Shown one piece after another: positions 6,598 through 9,431 of a stretch of 9,431 bases of DNA. The DNA is from URNF01 sp045638005 (lineage in GTDB: Bacteria; Bacillota; Clostridia; Oscillospirales; Acutalibacteraceae). Under the pieces are notes generated by a model, which saw nothing but the letters and a program-made list of their open reading frames with translations, did no database searches and was not told the origin of the DNA. The position numbers and the translations under genes are program-made. Location of the stretch: positions 1 to 9,431 of the forward strand of contig JAZUAN010000037.1 in NCBI GenBank assembly GCA_045638005.1. Direction: 5' to 3'. How positions within the stretch are numbered: position 1 is the first letter of the stretch; each line of letters starts with the position of its first letter.

Positions 6598-6993
6598 TTA
6601 TGGTGCAAGGGTGGTGTTAGCGGTGACAACGGTGGTCGTAGTTGTTGCGGCGGTGGGTTGGGTGAAGGTAAGATACTGTCCGCTCACGTATCCGATTCCC
6701 TCGCCAAAGCGGATCTGATACCAGTCGCCGCTTTTGCCGGTAATTTGTACCATTTCGCCGTAGGTGATGCCGCCGATGACTTCATATCCCAGTCCCGCGC
6801 CGCTGCGCACGCGCATGGAATCGGCGGTGATCCAACCGATTGAGGGCAGCGGTGCGGTGGTCTTAACGGTGGTCGAGGCCGTAGTGGTGACGGTTGTTTC
6901 ATCCTCTGCGGATTGTACGCAGCCGGTAAAGGTCAACATAAAGATACTCATAATGACGATCAAAACCATACACAAGCATCCGGATCTCATCAT
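6598..6993 (-). CDS. SH3b-domain lipoprotein with Thr-rich linkers
   Basis: A 131-aa exported protein. Residues 1-25 form a lipoprotein signal ending FTGC (Cys25). A Thr-rich linker (33-47) leads to a bacterial SH3 domain at about 53-110, with the hallmark LNVRSGPG-like segment here as MRVRSGAGLGYEVIGGI, then KSGDWYQIRF and GYVSGQYL. A second Thr-rich tail closes the protein. Bacterial SH3b domains of this type usually bind peptidoglycan or surface ligands, so a wall-associated role outside the membrane is likely; no enzymatic domain is attached. The ATG at 6993 is 12 nt from AAAAGGAG (7013-7006), rather far; the adjacent second ATG (6990) would be further still. A sigma-A-like promoter lies at 7026-7054. 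It diverges from nrdR and probably leads a two-gene unit with the next small lipoprotein. Confidence 0.87.
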   Translation of the reverse strand: MMRSGCLCMVLIVIMSIFMLTFTGCVQSAEDETTVTTTASTTVKTTAPLPSIGWITADSMRVRSGAGLGYEVIGGITYGEMVQITGKSGDWYQIRFGEGIGYVSGQYLTFTQPTAATTTTTVVTANTTLAP

Positions 6994-7025
6994 AGTATTT
7001 CACAACTCCTTTTGCATATTCGGTT

Positions 7026-7054
7026 ATTATATTTTATCACAATTACCATGCAAA
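7026..7054 (-). promoter_or_regulatory. Putative sigma-A promoter for the SH3b lipoprotein gene
   Basis: On the minus strand TATAAT (7031-7026) follows TTTGCA (7054-7049, four of six consensus bases) with a 17-bp spacer. It is 33 nt from the start codon and in a strongly AT-rich stretch, so chance matches are easier here. Confidence 0.5.
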
Positions 7055-7099
7055 ACACAACTTTTTCGGCAAAAAAATATATAGGAATTTGAAAATCTC

Positions 7100-7128
7100 T
7101 TGCAGTTATGAATTTTTTTTGATATAGT
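7100..7128 (+). promoter_or_regulatory. Putative nrdR promoter
   Basis: TATAGT (7123-7128) has a weak TTGCAG (7100-7105) 17 bp upstream. It lies 32 nt before the nrdR start. I see no palindrome resembling an NrdR box, so autoregulation is not evident. Confidence 0.45.
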
Positions 7129-7160
7129 AGAGAGGCAATCTGATTTGGAGGTAGCACATT

Positions 7161-7619
7161 ATGAAATGTCCTTTTTGCGGATACGAGGAAAGCAAGGTTG
7201 TGGATTCCCGTTCTACCGATGACGGCAAACGCATTCGCCGCCGCAGAGAATGCTTGCAATGTATGAAGCGTTTTACCACGTATGAGATCATTGAGCAGGT
7301 GCCGATCGTGGTGGTGAAAAAGGATAAATCCCGCGAGGTGTTTGACCGCGCGAAGCTGCTTGCAGGTCTGCTGCGCGCATGTGAGAAACGTCCCGTTTCG
7401 CTCGGCACGCTGGAAAAAGCGGTTGACGAGATCGAGACACAGTTACAAAATTCGTTGGACGGCGAGGTTACCAGCACCCGTATCGGCGAATATGCCATGG
7501 AAAAGCTCGCAAAGATCGACGACGTGGCGTACGTACGCTTTGCGTCGGTATACCGCCAGTTTAAGGATATCAACTCGTTCCATGAGGCAATCAATAAGCT
7601 TCTTACCGAAAGCAATTGA
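7161..7619 (+). CDS. nrdR: Transcriptional repressor NrdR
   Basis: A 152-aa protein matching NrdR along its whole length. The N-terminal zinc ribbon has the four cysteines at 3, 6, 31 and 34 (MKCPFCGYEESKVVDSR, then RRRRECLQC). The conserved FTTYE follows, and residues from about 49 to 139 form the ATP-cone domain that senses ATP/dATP. NrdR represses ribonucleotide reductase genes by binding paired NrdR boxes when dATP is high, acting on DNA in the cytoplasm. The usual length of the family is 150-165 aa. The ATG at 7161 follows GGAGG (7147-7151) with 9 nt spacing. It stands alone on its strand, divergent from the SH3b lipoprotein gene, with tRNA-Leu 106 nt downstream. No ribonucleotide reductase gene lies in the window, so its targets are elsewhere. 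Confidence 0.97.
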   Translation: MKCPFCGYEESKVVDSRSTDDGKRIRRRRECLQCMKRFTTYEIIEQVPIVVVKKDKSREVFDRAKLLAGLLRACEKRPVSLGTLEKAVDEIETQLQNSLDGEVTSTRIGEYAMEKLAKIDDVAYVRFASVYRQFKDINSFHEAINKLLTESN

Positions 7620-7660
7620 TTTGTAATTTTTTAAAAGCGGTAAAAGATTTTATTTTTTAC

Positions 7661-7689
7661 TTGCCTTTTGAAAAAGAATGGTGTATAAT
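7661..7689 (+). promoter_or_regulatory. Promoter of tRNA-Leu
   Basis: TTGCCT (7661-7666, four of six consensus bases) and a consensus TATAAT (7684-7689) are separated by 17 bp, ending 36 nt before the mature tRNA. Confidence 0.7.
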
Positions 7690-7725
7690 ACATCCGTTGT
7701 CTCAAAAGAGACGGCGAAAACACCT

Positions 7726-7812
7726 GCCGGTGTGATGGAATTGGCAGACGTAGTGGACTCAAAATCCACCGGTGGCGACACCGTGCCGGTTCGAGTCCGG
7801 CCACCGGCACCA
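7726..7812 (+). tRNA. tRNA-Leu(CAA)
   Basis: An 87-nt class II tRNA. The acceptor stem GCCGGTG (7726-7732) pairs with CACCGGC (7802-7808), followed by A and an encoded CCA (7810-7812). The anticodon stem GTGGA/TCCAC encloses loop CTCAAAA (7758-7764), giving anticodon CAA at 7760-7762, which reads UUG. A long variable arm (CGGTG-GCGA-CACCG) and a T arm with GCCGG-TTCGAGT-CCGGC confirm leucine type. It has its own promoter and terminator. Confidence 0.97.
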
Positions 7813-7848
7813 AAAAAGAGGGTACCCCATCGGGGTACCCTCTTTTTT
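7812..7848 (+). terminator. Intrinsic terminator of tRNA-Leu
   Basis: GAGGGTACCCC (7818-7828) and GGGGTACCCTC (7832-7842) form an 11-bp stem with a 3-nt loop, followed by six T residues. An A-run on the left means it could also act on the minus strand. Confidence 0.92.
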
Positions 7849-8049
7849 CGTTCCGATGGTCTCTTGAAATCCTCGATCGGCCTTATTTGTGTTCCTGTGG
7901 AACACAAATAACAACTTCCGTGGTGACTTGCTTGCTTCCACAGAATCGCAAACTTATCTCACCACGGAAGACGGTTCGAGTCCGGCCATCGCTCCCTTTG
8001 CCGAAAAAGACGGTTCGTAGTCCGGGCATGTCCGTTTTTTCGACACATC
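7849..8049. repeat. Gene-free stretch holding structured intergenic element, copy A
   Basis: No credible gene lies between the tRNA terminator and the promoter at 8050. The element can be read in order. First comes CTCGATCGGCCTTA (7872-7885), then a 13-bp hairpin with a 3-nt loop (7883-7895 with 7899-7911). The block GGAACACAAAT (7899-7909) follows. A 12-bp stem, CTTCCGTGGTGA (7915-7926) with TCACCACGGAAG (7959-7970), encloses 32 nt. Next is a T-arm-like CGGTTCGAGTCCGGCCA (7972-7988). Last is a T-run-ended hairpin (8002-8042) that again carries CGGTTCG. A diverged second copy lies at 8991-9101, and the shared blocks, equal spacing and equal loop length identify them as one family. The two copies keep the stem paired while its sequence differs. 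Whether it is transcribed is unknown. Confidence 0.6.
8002..8042. terminator. Terminator-like hairpin at the end of element A
   Basis: CGAAAAA (8002-8008) and ACGG (8010-8013) pair with CCGT (8032-8035), TTTTT (8036-8040) and CG (8041-8042), with one bulged G and an 18-nt loop. The T-run at 8035-8040 could serve as a terminator, but the large loop makes it weaker than the others in the window. Confidence 0.4.
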
Positions 8050-8078
8050 TTGACACTGTGGGCAGAGTGTAGTATACT
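8050..8078 (+). promoter_or_regulatory. Strong sigma-A promoter of the DUF4177-like gene
   Basis: A perfect TTGACA (8050-8055) and TATACT (8073-8078) are separated by 17 bp. The transcript would start near 8085, about 46 nt before the start codon at 8131. Confidence 0.88.
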
Positions 8079-8130
8079 AAATATAGTCCCCTGAGACAGG
8101 TGGATAAATTTATTTTGAGGAGCGATTTGT

Positions 8131-8352
8131 ATGGTTTACAAGGCAGTACCCGGTCCGAAGATTGTTTCTATTTCTGGCGGCAATACTCGCGAGGCAACCG
8201 ACGCCTTCGCCGGCCTCATCAACTCCGAAGCTCAGAATGGCTGGCAGTATCACTCTATGGAGACGATCACTGTTCAGGAGAAAACCGGTTGCGCTCTGCA
8301 GCCCCAGGTTGTTAACACCAACATCTACATGCTGATCTTCTGCCACGAGTAA
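8131..8352 (+). CDS. Small DUF4177-like protein
   Basis: A 73-aa soluble protein. It begins MVYKAVPGPK and ends in a beta strand NTNIYMLIF. The centre has INSEAQNGWQYHSMETITV, matching the pattern in which an NGW or EGW turn is followed by a strand in DUF4177-type proteins. The ends fit as well, so I place it in or near that family, whose function is unknown to me. The ATG at 8131 follows GAGGAG (8117-8122) with 8 nt spacing, and the promoter at 8050-8078 is near consensus, so expression is probably high. Its TAA lies 5 nt before the GTG of the YidD-domain gene, so both are likely translated from one message. There is no signal peptide or membrane segment. Cys54 and Cys71 are the only cysteines. 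Confidence 0.82.
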   Translation: MVYKAVPGPKIVSISGGNTREATDAFAGLINSEAQNGWQYHSMETITVQEKTGCALQPQVVNTNIYMLIFCHE

Positions 8353-8357
8353 TTTTC

Positions 8358-8843
8358 GTGAGTACAGAGAACAGAGATACGGAACGATTAGATCATCCGC
8401 CAACTCCCCAGGAGTTGGCGGAGATTTATTCTCGTTCCACAGAGACGGATCCGCGCTCGATTTATTATCAGCGTAAATTGGTGCGCCCCAAATGGGCGGT
8501 GGCGCAACTCCTGCTTTATCTGCTCCTGCTGTGCGGTGTGAGCACTCTCGCCTATATGGTTCTGTGGTGTACTTTTTCTTTGCCGTGGTTGGCGGTGGCG
8601 GTTGCTGTGGTGCTTCCCTTGCTGGTGGCGCTGCTTTTGGCAAAACCGCTGTTGATTACGCTGGTTAAGACTTATCAGGCGCTTGCTCCTGCCAAAGTGC
8701 GCTGCCGTTGCCGCTACGAGCCTTCCTGCTCGGTCTATATGATTTTGGCGGTGGAGAAATACGGCGTGCGAAAAGGTTTCGCCAAAGGACTGAAACGCTG
8801 GAAAGGGTGCAAACCACCTAACGGCGGCTACGATATGCCATAA
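8358..8843 (+). CDS. yidD: YidD-domain membrane protein with N-terminal two-helix extension
   Basis: A 161-aa protein whose last 55 residues are a YidD domain (PF01809, membrane protein insertion efficiency factor). The signatures are CRCRYEPSCSVYMILAVEKYG (116-136) in two overlapping parts, GFAKGLKRWKGC (140-151) and the final PPNGGYDMP. YidD assists the YidC insertase at the cytoplasmic membrane. Ordinary YidD proteins are about 70-100 aa; this one adds a polar 45-residue lead and two membrane helices at about 47-70 and 76-100. The start is taken as GTG at 8358, 5 nt after the upstream stop, with no clear ribosome site, suggesting translational coupling; no better start precedes the first helix. 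A 12-bp perfect hairpin lies in the first 65 nt of the coding region. Neither rpmH/rnpA nor yidC, its usual neighbours, is in the window. Confidence 0.85.
   Translation: MSTENRDTERLDHPPTPQELAEIYSRSTETDPRSIYYQRKLVRPKWAVAQLLLYLLLLCGVSTLAYMVLWCTFSLPWLAVAVAVVLPLLVALLLAKPLLITLVKTYQALAPAKVRCRCRYEPSCSVYMILAVEKYGVRKGFAKGLKRWKGCKPPNGGYDMP
8396..8422 (+). promoter_or_regulatory. Strong hairpin inside the 5' coding region of the YidD gene
   Basis: CCGCCAACTCC (8397-8407) and GGAGTTGGCGG (8411-8421) are perfectly complementary around CCA, with one further T-A pair outside. No T-run follows, so it is not a typical terminator. It encodes HPPTPQELAE. It could slow translation or stabilise or attenuate the message; this is an inference from position and strength. 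Confidence 0.4.
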
Positions 8844-8880
8844 AGAAAAGGGACACCCGAATGGGTGTCCCTTTTCTTTT
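8842..8880 (+). terminator. Intrinsic terminator after the YidD gene
   Basis: Seventeen-bp perfect arms (8842-8858 and 8863-8879; core GGGACACCC/GGGTGTCCC) enclose the loop GAAT and end in a T-rich tract. The hairpin overlaps the stop codon of the gene. Confidence 0.93.
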
Positions 8881-8990
8881 GGCGTTGATGATCTGTCAAA
8901 AATTTGCACTTTCTTGGGAGAATGGGAATCGCCCATTCTCAAGGGGTGGCAAACGACACTACGGCACGCACAGGCTACGAGCCACCCCGG
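8881..8990. other. Gene-free stretch with two strong hairpins upstream of element B
   Basis: GAGAATGGG (8918-8926) pairs with CCCATTCTC (8932-8940) around a 5-nt loop, and CTT/AAG can extend it past a two-base bulge. Right after it, GGGGTGGC (8943-8950) pairs with GCCACCCC (8981-8988) around 30 nt. No coding potential with a ribosome site is visible and there is no T-run. With element B this makes a chain of three hairpins in under 200 nt, which resembles a structured RNA or a cluster of repeats. Confidence 0.5.
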
Positions 8991-9101
8991 CTCTCGATTG
9001 GCCTAATAGGAACACAAATTACAGCTTTTTCATCGACCCACCGTTTTGCGTCAGCACACAATCTCATCTCGATGAAAACGACGGTTCGTGGCCCGTTTTT
9101 T
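8991..9101. repeat. Structured intergenic element, copy B
   Basis: This is the counterpart of the element at 7872-8042. The blocks CTCGATTGGCCTAA (8993-9006), GGAACACAAATTACA (9009-9023) and ACGGTTCGTGG (9081-9091) match copy A. The stem TTTTCATCGA (9027-9036) with TCGATGAAAA (9069-9078) sits at the same offset from the GGAACACAAAT block and again encloses 32 nt. Its stem sequence differs from copy A but pairing is kept. The 13-bp hairpin of copy A is missing here, and so is the extra T-arm-like repeat. A short ACGG/CCGT hairpin with a T-run (9096-9101) closes the element, 3 nt before the next promoter. Confidence 0.6.
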
Positions 9102-9104
9102 ATG

Positions 9105-9133
9105 TTGTAAAAGCGGACACAGGGTGTTATAAT
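9105..9133 (+). promoter_or_regulatory. Sigma-A promoter of the gene at the right edge
   Basis: TATAAT (9128-9133) with a TG extension (9125-9126) lies 17 bp after TTGTAA (9105-9110, four of six consensus bases), 33 nt upstream of the GTG at 9167. Confidence 0.8.
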
Positions 9134-9166
9134 GAAAACATATCCATATCAAGGAGGTTATCTTTT

Positions 9167-9431
9167 GTGAAAATCGAAATGTGCGAACAGATGGTACAAT
9201 CGTGGCTACAACATATCAAAGGCTGTCAAGTGGTACAAACCAACTGGATGATTTCTCCGCTGCTGGATATCTCATCTCACCTTTCTTACGTCGATTGGTT
9301 CATGAAGGATATCTCGAGCAGACTCAACGCCGAAATCGATGCGGCAACTATGGCTGCCATGGCAATGGTGGGAGAAATTGATGCCGCCGAAGAAACCACG
9401 GATAGACAAAACGAGATGGCGGATAACGATG
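9167..9431 (+). CDS. N-terminal part of an unrecognised protein (runs off the window)
   Basis: The frame is open from GTG 9167 to the last base (88 codons visible, no stop). A near-perfect ribosome site, AAGGAGG (9151-9157), lies 9 nt before the start, and a good promoter lies at 9105-9133, so this is a real gene. The protein begins (M)KIEMCEQMVQSWLQHIKGC, continues QVVQTNWMISPLLDISSHLS and then reads into an alanine- and acid-rich region (DAATMAAMAMVGEIDAAEE). It looks cytoplasmic, with no signal peptide or membrane helix so far. I do not recognise the family with confidence. The SWLxHxKxCQxVQTNW pattern feels familiar from unannotated clostridial proteins, but that is memory only. No function is assigned. 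Confidence 0.85.
   Translation, partial: MKIEMCEQMVQSWLQHIKGCQVVQTNWMISPLLDISSHLSYVDWFMKDISSRLNAEIDAATMAAMAMVGEIDAAEETTDRQNEMADND

Noticed and set aside
7631..7670. Possible terminator after nrdR
   Set aside because: AAAAG/CTTTT and GTAAAA/TTTTAC can pair, but with an internal loop, no T-run afterwards, and overlap with the tRNA promoter.
7787..7988. 17-nt direct repeat of the tRNA-Leu 3' region as attL/attR of an integrated element
   Set aside because: Only 185 bp apart, no integrase gene, and related TTCG motifs occur in copy B away from any tRNA.
7887..8072. Open frame of 61 codons across element A, and a similar one across element B (8904-9110)
   Set aside because: Both read GTQIT and LIS...TVR at the same spacing, but this follows from the shared DNA blocks. 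Neither has a ribosome site, and the stem changes preserve pairing, not amino acids.

Overview
The window looks like a chromosomal segment of a low-GC-branch Gram-positive anaerobe of the Clostridia, most likely an Oscillospiraceae/Ruminococcaceae-type gut bacterium. The signs are a split transketolase, lipoproteins with Thr/Ser-rich linkers, a LysM-GH18 enzyme of the spore-cortex YaaH/SleL type, strong AGGAGG-type ribosome binding sites, GTG starts, and many strong intrinsic terminators, several of them bidirectional. I assign this from gene content and style, not from a database search.

Layout. Positions 2-289 hold the 3' end of a membrane-anchored surface protein. A bidirectional terminator separates it from a minus-strand operon (2148-357) encoding the N- and C-terminal halves of a two-subunit transketolase. 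That operon has an extended -10 promoter overlapped by an 18-bp perfect palindrome. Diverging from it is a lipoprotein of the PrsA/SurA type (2329-3396), whose stop codon overlaps the start of a DUF1653 gene. A 100-bp segment bounded by 11-bp inverted repeats (3672-3771) follows, then a GH43 glycosidase broken by a one-base frameshift and shortened at its 3' end. Next, on the minus strand, come SleL/YaaH with a 64-aa companion, and two small Thr-rich lipoproteins, one with an SH3b domain. Diverging rightwards is nrdR, then tRNA-Leu(CAA). The right end carries a DUF4177-like protein with a YidD protein that has an extra two-helix membrane module, and finally the start of an unrecognised gene that runs off the window.

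The genes are mostly housekeeping or envelope functions: central carbon metabolism (transketolase), deoxynucleotide synthesis control (NrdR), secretion and membrane insertion (PrsA-like, YidD), and spore or cell wall biology (SleL, SH3b lipoprotein). They do not form one pathway.

The most unusual material is intergenic. Two gene-free stretches, 7849-8049 and 8881-9104, contain diverged copies of the same element. They share flanking blocks, a stem of about 10-12 bp enclosing exactly 32 nt, and a T-run-ended hairpin with a TTCG motif. Seven consecutive stem base pairs differ between the copies yet stay paired, which suggests a conserved RNA or DNA fold rather than a conserved sequence. Each copy lies directly upstream of a sigma-A-type promoter. 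The right copy is preceded by two further strong hairpins. No promoter for the elements themselves was found, so whether they are a small RNA, a leader, or a mobile repeat is open.
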